64,000 nucleotides of DNA from Natronoarchaeum mannanilyticum (GTDB lineage Archaea > Halobacteriota > Halobacteria > Halobacteriales > Natronoarchaeaceae): the NCBI RefSeq assembly GCF_039522665.1, contig NZ_BAAADV010000001.1, positions 1,317,129-1,381,128 on the forward strand. Reading direction: 5' to 3'. Positions 18,177 to 28,381 of this stretch are shown here, piece after piece. The position numbers and the translations under genes were made by a program. The notes beneath the pieces were generated by a model that saw only the letters and a list, made by a program, of their open reading frames with translations, was not told where the DNA came from and did not search any database. Position 1 is the stretch's first letter, and every line of letters starts with the position of its first letter.

Positions 18177-18929
18177 ATGCAAGCCGTCGTTCTCGCCGCT
18201 GGCGAAGGCACCCGCCTCCGGCCGCTCACGGAAGACAAGCCGAAGGGGATGGTCGAAGTCGACGGGAAGCCGATCCTTACCCACTGTTTCGAGCAGCTGG
18301 TCGAACTCGGCGCCGAGGAGCTGATCGTCGTCGTCGGCTACAAGAAAGAGAAGATCATCCAGCATTACGACGACGAGTTCCAGGGGGTGCCGATCACCTA
18401 CACTCACCAGCGCGAGCAGCAAGGCCTCGCCCACGCGCTGTTGACCGCCGAGGAACACGTCGATCAGGACTTCATGCTGATGCTCGGCGACAACATCTTC
18501 GACGCGAACCTGCAGGACGTCGTGCGCCGACACAACGAGGACCGCGCCGACGCCGCGTTCCTGGTCGAGGAGGTTCCCTACGACGAGGCGTCTCGCTATG
18601 GCGTCTGCGACACGAACGATTACGGCGAGATCACCGAGGTCATCGAGAAGCCCGAGGAGCCGCCAACGAACCTCGTGATGACCGGTTTCTACACGTTCAC
18701 GCCGGCGATCTTCCACGCCTGCCATCTGGTCCAGCCATCCAACCGCGGCGAGTACGAGATCAGCGAGGCCGTCGACCTGCTGCTGGCCAGCGGGCGGACG
18801 ATCGACGCGATCGGCCTCGACGGCTGGCGGCTGGACATCGGCTACCCCGAGGACCGCGACGAGGCCGAGCGGCGCCTGACCGGCGAGACGCCCGAGGACG
18901 ACGAGGCGGCGGCAGCGACCAGCGACTGA
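18177..18929 (+). CDS. aglF: sugar-1-phosphate nucleotidyltransferase (AglF-like)
   Basis: 250 residues, the RmlA/GlmU-type NTP transferase fold. The N-terminus MQAVVLAAGEGTRLRPLT is the nucleotide-binding loop, followed by KPKGMVEVDGKPIL, the substrate segment MLGDNIFDANL (acidic metal site) and TEVIEKPEEPP. It links a sugar 1-phosphate to UTP or dTTP. AglF of Haloferax is a glucose-1-phosphate uridylyltransferase used with AglM to make UDP-GlcA, and the divergent arrangement here agrees with that. The length is typical of haloarchaeal members. Confidence 0.88.
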   Translation: MQAVVLAAGEGTRLRPLTEDKPKGMVEVDGKPILTHCFEQLVELGAEELIVVVGYKKEKIIQHYDDEFQGVPITYTHQREQQGLAHALLTAEEHVDQDFMLMLGDNIFDANLQDVVRRHNEDRADAAFLVEEVPYDEASRYGVCDTNDYGEITEVIEKPEEPPTNLVMTGFYTFTPAIFHACHLVQPSNRGEYEISEAVDLLLASGRTIDAIGLDGWRLDIGYPEDRDEAERRLTGETPEDDEAAAATSD

Positions 18930-18939
18930 ATCCCTTCTT

Positions 18940-19247
18940 CTACGAGTTCGGGATGAGACGCTCGTCCATTTCTTCGCGACCGAATAGCGACCAGTTGTCG
19001 CCGAGCTCGTCGGCGAGTCCGTCGTCGATCGTCCGGTCGTAGACGACGCCCGGGGCTTCCTCGATACCGGATCGATTCGGCCCGACGAATCAGAACCGCA
19101 GAACTCGTCGGCGACCCGGTATCGCGACCGCTTCGACCGTCTGGCCGACGCGGTGACGGGGTCCTCGCGGTCGATTTCCGGTTCGTTCACGACCGGCGGG
19201 AGCCACCAGACCGGCAACGTTCCCGCGCTATCGTCGGTTTTATCCAA
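18940..19247 (-). pseudogene. possible frameshifted gene remnant
   Basis: Two protein-like pieces in different minus-strand frames follow each other. The upstream piece starts at 19247 (MDKTDDSAGTLPVWWLPPVV and on to YRVADEF); the downstream piece is open from 19089 to the stop at 18940-18942 and includes IEEAPGVVYDRTIDDGLAD and WSLFGREEMDERLIPNS. The second piece ends like a natural C-terminus. Together they look like a decayed ~100-residue gene with a frameshift around 19085. Family not recognised. If not a relic, the stretch 18930-19383 has no other gene. Confidence 0.35.
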
Positions 19248-19383
19248 CTGAAACTTGCGTATGCAAGCAACTGATAATGGAAAACAACTGCACCCGTTCG
19301 ACTAGTACGTCGCAAGGACCGCCCCTCGATTTGCACCCCGAGTCGTCCGCCGACGGCTCGGCGTCCGCCGCACCGCGATTCCG

Positions 19384-22300
19384 ATGAGCGCCAGAAATAT
19401 CCGATCGACCGTCCGTCGGATCGCACCCGTCTGTGCCGTCCTGTTGCTTCTCGCCGCAGTCGTCGCGCTCGGGACCGGCGTCGGCGCGACCGCCGTCTCC
19501 GCGCAGTCCTCGGGCGGGCTCGACCAGTCGGCGTCGGTCTCCCCGAACGAGAGCCAGACGTTCGCTCCCGGCGGGACGTATCCGGTCGTCGTCTCGGTCG
19601 ACGTCGGCGAGGAGTCGTTCCTGAGCGACGACCGCATCGAGAACCCCGCGCTCGACGTTGCCGTGGAGGGCGACGCGACGATCGAGAGCGTTCAGCCCAC
19701 CGACTACCAGACCGCGGAGTTCAACGAGACCTCCGCGACCGTCTCGTCGGACTCGTTCTTCCGTGCCGGGACGACCCAGACCTCCGTGGTGCTCGTCGAC
19801 GTTCCCGGCGGTGTCGACACCGGATCGGTGTCGCTGACCGCGACGCCGCGGGCCGGTGCGACCGAGTACGAGACGGCACGCGCCGAGTACGCGGTCACGT
19901 CCGACGTGACGACCCGCGAGGCGATGGCGAACGCGTCGGCCGCCCGCAACACGCTCGTCTCCTCGTACCGCGACAGCTACGGGACGCTGCTGTACAGCGA
20001 GCCGTGGAACGAGACGACCGCGACGGCGATGCGCGACGGGTTCGCGACGGCGATCACCGAGGGGACGAAGGGAGCGATCGTCGGGTCGACGCCGGGACTC
20101 TCGACGGTCGACGACATCCGAACGTCCTACGAGGTCGCGACCGGCAACTACGACGGCGGCACGGCCGGCCAGATCGCGAAGATCAACCTGGCGCTGAAGA
20201 ACGACCTCGACTCGCGGATGGCCCGCGACAGCGTTCGTCGCGCCGGCAATAGCTCGGCGCCGCTCGCCGAGCTCGAGCGACTGAACGCTCAGGAGCGGCG
20301 AGCCTGGGAGGAGGGCGACCGCGACGCGCTCGAGGAGGCCTTGCTCCGGCAGCGCGCGGTGCTCGTCGACGCCAGCTTCGAGTCCTCGGGCAATCCCTAC
20401 GCGAACGACTACGAGACGTCGCTGCTGGTCGAAGCCGAGGAACAGCGCGACGCGAGCCGTTCGAGCGTCGGCTTCGGCGAGGAGAACCCGCTGCTCGCCG
20501 AGTACTTCGCCGCGCTCTCGACGTACGCCACCGACGAGTACGACGCCGCCGGCGACCGGCTGGCGCTCGTCCGCGAGCCGAGCCCGCAGGTGACGACGGC
20601 GAGCGACCGGTCGGCGATCGAGGACGACCTGCGCGGCCTCGCCGAGAACGAGACGACGACCGTCACGTTCACGGTCGCCAACGCCGACGGCGCCGGCGTC
20701 GCGAGCCAGCGGAGCTTCCTTTCGCTGAGCCACGGCGAGAACATCTCGATCGAGGACGTGTCCGAGATCGGGACCGACGAGCCCCCCGCCGTCGACCGCC
20801 TGGATCCCGGCGACGAGGCGATCGACGCCTCCGGTGAGCAGACGACGCTCGATCACGCGCTCGTCGACGTCCGCGACCAGTACGATCCCGGCCAGCAGCG
20901 CCAGTACCAGGTGACGATCTCGCGCGACGACGAGGGTGAGGCCTGGCTGTCCTACCGGGCGGCGTTCCGCCCCTTCTTCGTCGCGGACGGGCTGTCTCCC
21001 GAAGAAAATCAGGAAGCGTACGAGCGCTTCCCCCGGTCCGGCCCGGAGGACCAGCAGGGCTGGCCCGCGTACACCCTTTCGACCGACGATACGACAGCTC
21101 CGCCCCGCCCCGTGATCGACGCGCCCGCCGACCCGACGACCGGCGAGTCGGTCGAACTCGACGCGAGCGGGACGACCGCCGACGCCGCGATCGAGTCCTA
21201 CGAGTGGTCGCTCGACACCGACGACGACGGCGACGTCGACCGGACGCTCTCCGGCGAGACGCCGACGACCACCGTCGAGTTCGCGGGGCCGACGCGCATC
21301 CGCCTCGACGTGACGGACGCCGACGGCCGGACGGCGACCTCGGAGACGGTCGTTCGCGTTGAGGACGCCGCGCTCACCGCGAACACGACGTCGATCCCGG
21401 TGGCTGCGGACCGGTCGCTACCCGAACCGGGTGACGACCTCAGCTTCGACGCGCCGGCCGACATCGAGGATCCGGAGTGGACGCTTGTCGAGAACGGGAC
21501 GGAACGCGACGCCGGCCAGAGTGATACGTTCTCGACGACCGTCGACGAGGCGGGGACGTACGAACTGACGCTCTCGGGGACGGTCGACGGCGTCGACGTC
21601 GAGACGACCGAGACGATCTACGTCGCGTCCCGCGGGGAGCGCGTCGGCACACCGTCGGTCCGTATCTCGGCACCGTCGCGCGCCGATCCGGGCGAGACGA
21701 TCGCGATCGACGCGTCGGCGTCGACCCACCCCCATCCTAACCGGGTGATCGACGGCTTCGAGCTCCGAGTCGACGGGGAACAGGTCGATTCGAACGCCGA
21801 CGGACGGTTCGAGCGCGCGTTCGACGCCGAGGGCGACCGGACGATCGAGGTCGTCGCTATCGGCAGCGCCGGAAACGAGAGCACCGCGTCGAGAACCGTC
21901 GCCGTCGGCGACGCCTCGACCGACGACCCCACGGACGACCCGACCGACGCGTCCGACTGGACCGACCCCGGGCGGACGGGCTACGCCGCCGCCAACGGCA
22001 CGACCGCCCAGGACGTCGTCTGGGAGCGAACGTTCGAGCGGTCGGCCCTTGGCGCTGCCGTGGGTAACGGGACTACCGCCGTCGTCACGTCGGCCGGTAC
22101 CGCGACGGACGAACGCCTCTACTCGTTCGGTCCGAACGGCTCGGAGCGCTGGAACCGCTCGATCGCCGGCGCGAGCGGCGAGCCGGCCCTCGGTACTGAC
22201 GGGACCACGTACGTCCGCTACTCCGCCGGCGTCCGGGCGTTCGACGCGGACGGGAGCGTGCGCTGGGACACCGAAAACGACGACGCCTGCACGTACGACT

Positions 22301-25300
22301 TCTGCTTCATCGATCCCTCGCGTCCCGTCGCGACCGAGGACGCCGTCTACGTGCTCGGCGAAGTCGAACGCGAAACTGCGCTGATCGCGCTCGACCCCGA
22401 GACGGGCGACCAGCGGTGGAATCGCACGTTCCCGAACGCGACCGACGTTCCGAACGACGCCATCGCCGCCGCTGACGGCGGAGCGTACGCCGCCGTCCCC
22501 GGCGTGGGACTGGTCGCCGTCGACGCCGATGGAACGGAACGCTGGCGGGCGAGCCTGCCCGACGCGCAGGCGCATCCGGTCGCGACGCCGAGCGGCGCGG
22601 TGCTGTACACGACCAACGAGTCGCTGATCGCCCTCGACGCCGACACCGGCGGGGAGCTGTGGACTCACGCCACTCAGAGTCGAGCCGCGCCGAGCGTCAC
22701 CAACGACGGGCGGATCGTCGTCCCGCGCGGCACCTACAGCGACAGGCTGGAGGCGACCTACGGGATCGACGTGCTCGACGCCGAGGGCCGAGTCCAGGCC
22801 GAGTGGACGAGCGAGATATTCGCCGGCGACACCGAAAACTTCGACGTGTTCGAACAGCCCCTCGTGACGCGCGACGGTCTGGTCCGGTTCGTCGCCGGGC
22901 CGACGGACGATCCCGACGCGCGCTACGTGATCGGACTGGACGGGACCGAGCGCAGCGTCGCCGACGTGGAGGTCGGATCGCCGACCCTCGACCTCGTCGC
23001 AGACGGCCGGCCGCTCCTGGTCGGGACGGATCGGATGCAGGCCCTCGGTGACGTCGAAGAGGAGTCGGATCCGATCGACGACTCGGTCGACGTCGGTGTC
23101 CCGACGCCGCCCGACGGCACCTGGCCGCGATCGCGCTTCGACGTCGGCAACACCCGCGCCGCCACGGACGTGACGGCGCCGCGCTCGATCGGCGCCGCGT
23201 GGGAGTTCTCGGTCCCCCGCAACGACTCCGGGACGATGCCCGTCTCGTCGACGGTCGCGACCGAGGATACCGTGCTCGTCGGTCTCGGGCGAGTTATAGG
23301 AGGGGCCGATGTGTACAACGACTCGACCGTGTACGCCGTCGACCGACAGACCGGTGAGCGGCGCTGGGACGCAGTCGTTCGCGGCTCGGAGAAACGACGG
23401 GTAACCGACATGCAGGTGTCCGGCGATACCGTCCTCGTCGAGTACGTTGAACAAGCTGACGCGCTCAACCGCCACCTCGCGGCGATCGACGTCTCGACCG
23501 GCGAGGAGCGCTGGAACACCAGAGTGTACGGCTCGGGACCGGTCTTCTCGGAGCGGGGCGACGACATCTATCTCCAGAGTTCGCTCCAACTCGAAGAACT
23601 GAACGCCACGACCGGCGAGACTGAGTGGGCCGTAGCACCCGCGGACGGAGACGCCTCCTTCGAGGGCAACGGCCCGCCAGTCGTCACCAACGAGACGGTG
23701 TTCTCGGCGGCCGACTGCGAGGTCCCCGGATCGGACTGGCCGACCGGCTGCGTCGTCGCGGTGAATCGGTCCGACGGGAGCGTTCGGTGGGTCGAGAGGA
23801 CCTCCCACGTGTTCTCGGACGTCGACAGCTCGCCCGTGCCGGTCGTCGACGACGGCTCGCTGTACGTTCCCGGTCGTCTCGGCGGACAGTACGAGATCGT
23901 CGAGTTCGACGCAAAGACCGGCGACGTGATCGCCAACGAAACCCTCGCTGGCCACGGGTCGTATAACCACGCTACGCTTCCCAGGCCGGCCGTCACCGAC
24001 TCTCGGTTCGTCACCGAGCGCGGCATCTACACGCGCGAGAACTTCCAGCGATCCGCGTCGCTCGATCTCGACGCGATGCCGGCCGTGGTCGGCGACCGGG
24101 CCTTCGGCGTCGCCGACGGCGAGCTGGTCGCACACGAGCTGTCGACCGGCGACCGCATCGAATCGGTCGCCCACTCCGACGGCGCGCCCGATCGGATCGG
24201 CGCGATCGCGGACGGGACGGTCGTGACCGTCACCGACGGCAACCCCGAGGAGTTCGGTGACACGGAAGGGGCGGTGCTGGCCTACCAGGGTACGACCGAG
24301 CCCGGCTTCGAGTACGGGCCGACCGAGCCCGGCGTCAACGAGACGGTGACGTTCGAGGCCAGCGTCGCGGCCGACGCCTACGGCTGGGACGGCGACGGCG
24401 ACGGTGAGATCGAAGCGCAGGGGAAGACGGTCGACCTGTCGTTCGCGGAGTCCGGGACGCACGACGTGACGCTCGTCACCGACCCCGGTAGCGACGGGTC
24501 CGCCCGGTACACTCGGTCGGTAATGGTCACGGAGCCGATCAAGGCGTCGCTCGACGTGAACGAGCGGCACCCCAAGCCGTCGACGATGCTCGAACTCTCG
24601 GCGGCCGACAGCGCCGGCACCGGCAATCTCACGTACGACTGGGAGGTCAAGGGCGTCGACGATGATGTCAGCGACTGCGAGGCGACGTGCGAAGTGTGGC
24701 TTCCCGCAGACCAGTCCGTCACCGTGTCGGTCGCCATCGCGGACGAAAATGGCCAGACCGATACGACGAGCGTCACGGTCACGCCCGTTGACGCCCGGAT
24801 CGACGTCGCGGTCGACGGCACTGATCGTCAGAGACTGTTCTACGAGGACGACGTGCTGCTTGAGGAGACGCTCACCGTCAACGTCATCGGCGACGCGAGC
24901 CTGAGCGACCTCCGGATCGAGGGGGTCGCCGCGACGACCGACGGCGGGACCGTCGAGCTCGACGAGACCGGGCAGGCGACGATCACGGCGGAACTCGACG
25001 CCGCGGGCGTCGACGACCCCGTCACGCGGGAGGTCGAACTGAGCGTCCACGAGTACCGCTCCGAGACGGAGCGCTTCGAGTTCACCACGGAGAGCCGCAA
25101 GACCACGGTCGGGCTGGCGATGATTCAGCCCCAGCTCGACCCGATGGCGCGCCACCTCGAACAGCGCGTCGGCGAGTTACCGTCGACGGTCCACTTCGAG
25201 GCCACCGATCGTATCGAGAACGGAACCCACGCCGGGCTCGCCAAGTATCCCGACACGATCCTCGTCGATACGACGCAGTCGTCGACCGGCGGCGGCCTCG

Positions 25301-28173
25301 AACTGGGAACGGCCGAACACGAACTCACGCACATCGCCCAGTTCGAGATGGACATGGAGACCGACGGCGACTGGAACTTCCTCCTCGAGGGACAGGCATC
25401 CTTCGAGGCCAACACCTTCCAGTTCTACTCGGTCGACGCGAATCGCCCCGATCGGGCGGAGCTGTTAGACTGGGACGGATCGCTCGATGAGTACGAGCAG
25501 GGCAACGACTTCGTCAGCGCGTTCTACGCCGAGTACGGCCGACAGACGTTCCTCGAGATGGTCGAGGACTCCGAAGGCGAGGATCTCGACAGGCGCTTCG
25601 AGGCGGCCACCGGCGAGTCGTTCGACGCGTTCTACGACCGCTGGAAGAGCACGGATCCTGCCGTGGATCCAGGCAGCGATCGGGCGGACGTCTCCTACCG
25701 CGTGTCGTTCCACTACGAGGACGGCCAGCTCAGCACCGACGGCTCACCGATGGCGGACGTCAGCTGGGACGTCGACGGCGACGGCGTCTTCGAGCGGACC
25801 GGCGAGACGATCGACTGGACGCCCGACGAGGCCGGCGAACAGTCGGTGACCCTGGCCTACGAGGACGAGGGAACGACCATCGCACAGACCCAGCGCTTCC
25901 GGGTTTCGAGCGGTTCCGTCGACGAACCGCCCGCCGTCTCGGGCACGGTCGCCGTCTCGAACGCGACGCCGTACAACGGTCAGGAGGTCACGTTCGACGC
26001 CTCGGACGCGGAACTGGTCGAGGGCGACCAGCGGCGCAGCGTCGAGCAGTACCACTGGAACTTCGGCGACGGGACGACCCATACGACGACCGAGCCGACG
26101 ATCACGCACGCGTTCGCCGACCCCGGCGAGTACAACGTCACGACGACGCTCGACGCCGGCAACGCGTCCGCGTCGACGACCCGGACGGTCTCGGTCGAAC
26201 TGGACGATCGCCCGCCGGAGATCAGCGACGTCGCGGTCGACCGGTCCCTCGCGAGCGACGAGGTGACGATCAGCGCCAACGTCACGCCGGTCGGCCCCGA
26301 CGTCGAGGCGGTCCGCCTCGGCGTCGGCGCGACGTTCACGTCCTTTACCGTCACCGAACCCGCGGCCGACAACGCGACCGAAGGGCGGGTCGAGGCGACG
26401 ATCGACGGCGACGCCGTCGTCGCGGACGGCGAGTACACCGCGGTCGTCGAAGCGGTCGACGAACTGGGCAACACGACGACCGAGCGCGGCGACAGCGTCG
26501 CGTTCGACACGACGCCGCCCGGGATACGGCCGCGCGTCGACGGCCTCGACACTGAAACCGCGACGCTGACGCTCGACGCCGACGAGCCGTTCGATCTAAC
26601 CGATCTTCGGATCGCCGCTCGCGGCGACGGCACTGCCGATCGGACGCCGAACGCGAGCCGGATTCCGGGCGGACTCGAGGACGCCGAGGACGAACTCGCA
26701 GTCGACTTCGAGGGCGGCCTCGTGGGCGGCACGAACACGACCTACACCGTCGCTCTCGACGCGACCGACGACGCCGGCAACGAGGTCACGACAGAGTTCG
26801 AGTCGACGGTCATTCCCTACGAGCTCGACAACGGCACCGCGACGCTGACGCCCGCGGGCGTCAACAGCACCGTGACGCTCGACGCCGACGCCGCGGCGAT
26901 CGACAACGACACCGATCGGACCGCCGTCATCACGGCCACTACCGTCCCGCCGGCGGGGACCGAACTCGACGCCGCCACGATCGCCGGCGGCTTCCTCGAC
27001 GTCGACCGCGTCGGACTCGACGCGAACGAGCTCGAGAACGCGACCGTCAGGATCCCGCTCGCCGCCGTCGACGACGATCTCGCCGAGGCGTTCGAGCCCG
27101 ACGAGCTGCGGATCGTCCGCTCGGCCGACGGCGAGCGCGGGTACGACCCGCTCGCGACCGACTACGACGCCGACGCGAACGAGCTGGTCGCGACCGCCGA
27201 CGACTTCAGTCAGTTCGCCGTCGCCGGTACCGACGAGACGCCGCCGTCGATCGACGAGGTCGGCGTCGATCCCGGCACCGAGGTCGCGCCCGACGAGGGG
27301 CCGGTTACGGTCGCGTTCGAGTACTCGCCCGAGATCTCGGGGATCGACGTCGCCGAAACCGCGGTCGACGTCAACGCCTCCGCGAACCGCGTCGAGACGC
27401 AGATCACCGGCGAGCGCGCGACGGTCGACATCGCGGACCTCGAAATCGGCGAGACGATCGCCGTCGATCTCACCGTCGCCGACGACGCCGGTAACGCCGA
27501 AACGGCGACGGAGACGATCACCGTCTCCGAATCCGGCTCCTCCGGCGGTGGTGGTAGTATCGGCGGTGGCGGCGGTGGCGGCGGGCTATCGCTCGAACCG
27601 CCTCACTTCACGGTCGAGGTCCAGGATGCCGGCGGGCCGTACGAACCAGGCGAAACCGCAGAGATCACCGCCGTGGTCGATAACGACGGCGGCACCGTCG
27701 GCACCCAGGAACTCACTCTGGCCACGGGGGGCGAGGTCGTTGATCGCGAGTCCCAGCAGCTTGCCATGGGACAGCAGCGCTTCGTGACGTTCACCTACGA
27801 CGTGCCCACGAGTGCAAGCGGTGATCAGCGGGTCGTGATCGAAAGCGCGAACGACTCGGCGTCGACGTCGCTCTCGATCGACGCCGAGGCGTCGACGGGC
27901 GACGACCGACAGGAGGGCGGCAACGATACTGACGATGAGGCTGGTGGCGACGAGAACGATACTGACGACGAGACGGACGGCGATAGTCTCGACGATGACG
28001 ATATTGGCACAGACGAGACCGACGATGCTGCAACCGGCGCTGACGACGAGAGCGACGAAACCGGCACCGACGAGTCGACGGACGACGACGGTTCGCCAGG
28101 GTTCGGTCCCGTAATCGCGCTCGCGGCGCTCCTCGTCGGGGGTATCGTTCGTCACCGGAACAGGCAGGACTGA
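19384..28173 (+). CDS. giant secreted PGF-CTERM protein with PKD repeats, two PQQ-like propellers and an HExxH peptidase-like domain
   Basis: 2,929 residues. Residues 1-42 are a signal peptide (AVLLLLAAVVALGTGVGA, ending near AQS). A helical region spans ~180-410. PKD/Ig-like domains lie at ~576-661 and ~759-843; PQQ-like beta-propeller repeats (GERRWD, GELWTH, GEERWN) at ~863-1226 and ~1242-1636; more PKD-like domains at ~1643-1803. A gluzincin-like segment has H1979-E-L-T-H1983 followed by E2002 (LLEGQ). A classic PKD with YHWNFGDGT is near 2223. After a Gly-rich hinge (~2720-2735) and a CARDB-like domain there is an Asp/Thr linker, then SPGFG (P2905-G-F) with a helix and basic end, the archaeosortase A tripartite anchor. 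Many N-X-S/T sequons make it a likely AglB substrate. Role unknown; binding plus proteolysis at the cell surface is an inference. Confidence 0.85.
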   Translation: MSARNIRSTVRRIAPVCAVLLLLAAVVALGTGVGATAVSAQSSGGLDQSASVSPNESQTFAPGGTYPVVVSVDVGEESFLSDDRIENPALDVAVEGDATIESVQPTDYQTAEFNETSATVSSDSFFRAGTTQTSVVLVDVPGGVDTGSVSLTATPRAGATEYETARAEYAVTSDVTTREAMANASAARNTLVSSYRDSYGTLLYSEPWNETTATAMRDGFATAITEGTKGAIVGSTPGLSTVDDIRTSYEVATGNYDGGTAGQIAKINLALKNDLDSRMARDSVRRAGNSSAPLAELERLNAQERRAWEEGDRDALEEALLRQRAVLVDASFESSGNPYANDYETSLLVEAEEQRDASRSSVGFGEENPLLAEYFAALSTYATDEYDAAGDRLALVREPSPQVTTASDRSAIEDDLRGLAENETTTVTFTVANADGAGVASQRSFLSLSHGENISIEDVSEIGTDEPPAVDRLDPGDEAIDASGEQTTLDHALVDVRDQYDPGQQRQYQVTISRDDEGEAWLSYRAAFRPFFVADGLSPEENQEAYERFPRSGPEDQQGWPAYTLSTDDTTAPPRPVIDAPADPTTGESVELDASGTTADAAIESYEWSLDTDDDGDVDRTLSGETPTTTVEFAGPTRIRLDVTDADGRTATSETVVRVEDAALTANTTSIPVAADRSLPEPGDDLSFDAPADIEDPEWTLVENGTERDAGQSDTFSTTVDEAGTYELTLSGTVDGVDVETTETIYVASRGERVGTPSVRISAPSRADPGETIAIDASASTHPHPNRVIDGFELRVDGEQVDSNADGRFERAFDAEGDRTIEVVAIGSAGNESTASRTVAVGDASTDDPTDDPTDASDWTDPGRTGYAAANGTTAQDVVWERTFERSALGAAVGNGTTAVVTSAGTATDERLYSFGPNGSERWNRSIAGASGEPALGTDGTTYVRYSAGVRAFDADGSVRWDTENDDACTYDFCFIDPSRPVATEDAVYVLGEVERETALIALDPETGDQRWNRTFPNATDVPNDAIAAADGGAYAAVPGVGLVAVDADGTERWRASLPDAQAHPVATPSGAVLYTTNESLIALDADTGGELWTHATQSRAAPSVTNDGRIVVPRGTYSDRLEATYGIDVLDAEGRVQAEWTSEIFAGDTENFDVFEQPLVTRDGLVRFVAGPTDDPDARYVIGLDGTERSVADVEVGSPTLDLVADGRPLLVGTDRMQALGDVEEESDPIDDSVDVGVPTPPDGTWPRSRFDVGNTRAATDVTAPRSIGAAWEFSVPRNDSGTMPVSSTVATEDTVLVGLGRVIGGADVYNDSTVYAVDRQTGERRWDAVVRGSEKRRVTDMQVSGDTVLVEYVEQADALNRHLAAIDVSTGEERWNTRVYGSGPVFSERGDDIYLQSSLQLEELNATTGETEWAVAPADGDASFEGNGPPVVTNETVFSAADCEVPGSDWPTGCVVAVNRSDGSVRWVERTSHVFSDVDSSPVPVVDDGSLYVPGRLGGQYEIVEFDAKTGDVIANETLAGHGSYNHATLPRPAVTDSRFVTERGIYTRENFQRSASLDLDAMPAVVGDRAFGVADGELVAHELSTGDRIESVAHSDGAPDRIGAIADGTVVTVTDGNPEEFGDTEGAVLAYQGTTEPGFEYGPTEPGVNETVTFEASVAADAYGWDGDGDGEIEAQGKTVDLSFAESGTHDVTLVTDPGSDGSARYTRSVMVTEPIKASLDVNERHPKPSTMLELSAADSAGTGNLTYDWEVKGVDDDVSDCEATCEVWLPADQSVTVSVAIADENGQTDTTSVTVTPVDARIDVAVDGTDRQRLFYEDDVLLEETLTVNVIGDASLSDLRIEGVAATTDGGTVELDETGQATITAELDAAGVDDPVTREVELSVHEYRSETERFEFTTESRKTTVGLAMIQPQLDPMARHLEQRVGELPSTVHFEATDRIENGTHAGLAKYPDTILVDTTQSSTGGGLELGTAEHELTHIAQFEMDMETDGDWNFLLEGQASFEANTFQFYSVDANRPDRAELLDWDGSLDEYEQGNDFVSAFYAEYGRQTFLEMVEDSEGEDLDRRFEAATGESFDAFYDRWKSTDPAVDPGSDRADVSYRVSFHYEDGQLSTDGSPMADVSWDVDGDGVFERTGETIDWTPDEAGEQSVTLAYEDEGTTIAQTQRFRVSSGSVDEPPAVSGTVAVSNATPYNGQEVTFDASDAELVEGDQRRSVEQYHWNFGDGTTHTTTEPTITHAFADPGEYNVTTTLDAGNASASTTRTVSVELDDRPPEISDVAVDRSLASDEVTISANVTPVGPDVEAVRLGVGATFTSFTVTEPAADNATEGRVEATIDGDAVVADGEYTAVVEAVDELGNTTTERGDSVAFDTTPPGIRPRVDGLDTETATLTLDADEPFDLTDLRIAARGDGTADRTPNASRIPGGLEDAEDELAVDFEGGLVGGTNTTYTVALDATDDAGNEVTTEFESTVIPYELDNGTATLTPAGVNSTVTLDADAAAIDNDTDRTAVITATTVPPAGTELDAATIAGGFLDVDRVGLDANELENATVRIPLAAVDDDLAEAFEPDELRIVRSADGERGYDPLATDYDADANELVATADDFSQFAVAGTDETPPSIDEVGVDPGTEVAPDEGPVTVAFEYSPEISGIDVAETAVDVNASANRVETQITGERATVDIADLEIGETIAVDLTVADDAGNAETATETITVSESGSSGGGGSIGGGGGGGGLSLEPPHFTVEVQDAGGPYEPGETAEITAVVDNDGGTVGTQELTLATGGEVVDRESQQLAMGQQRFVTFTYDVPTSASGDQRVVIESANDSASTSLSIDAEASTGDDRQEGGNDTDDEAGGDENDTDDETDGDSLDDDDIGTDETDDAATGADDESDETGTDESTDDDGSPGFGPVIALAALLVGGIVRHRNRQD

Positions 28174-28381
28174 CGGTCTCCTGTCGAGTGAATCCACTCT
28201 GAGTACCCCTCCAATCTCATTCCTCCGTTTCTGGGGCTCTCTTTGCTTGCTCCAGTCGGGTCATTACCGGGATATCGATTCTCGCGATAACTGTCTCTCC
28301 TTCTGTACACCTCCGCGGCAACACGCTCTCTCGCCCGCTCACAACGACGCTTACAAACCCCTACTCTCCCTACCACGCCAC
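28174..28381. promoter_or_regulatory. intergenic region upstream of rubrerythrin-like gene
   Basis: About 208 bases with no supported gene. A TTACAAAC element at about 28351-28358 lies 24-31 bases before the next ATG and is the likely TATA box; a weak extended frame upstream of the true start has poor codon use. Confidence 0.4.

Noticed and set aside
21418..25155. 1,245-codon open frame on the minus strand
   Set aside because: It is antisense to the giant surface protein; such long shadow frames are expected in very GC-rich coding DNA, and its product is Arg/Val-rich with no domain.
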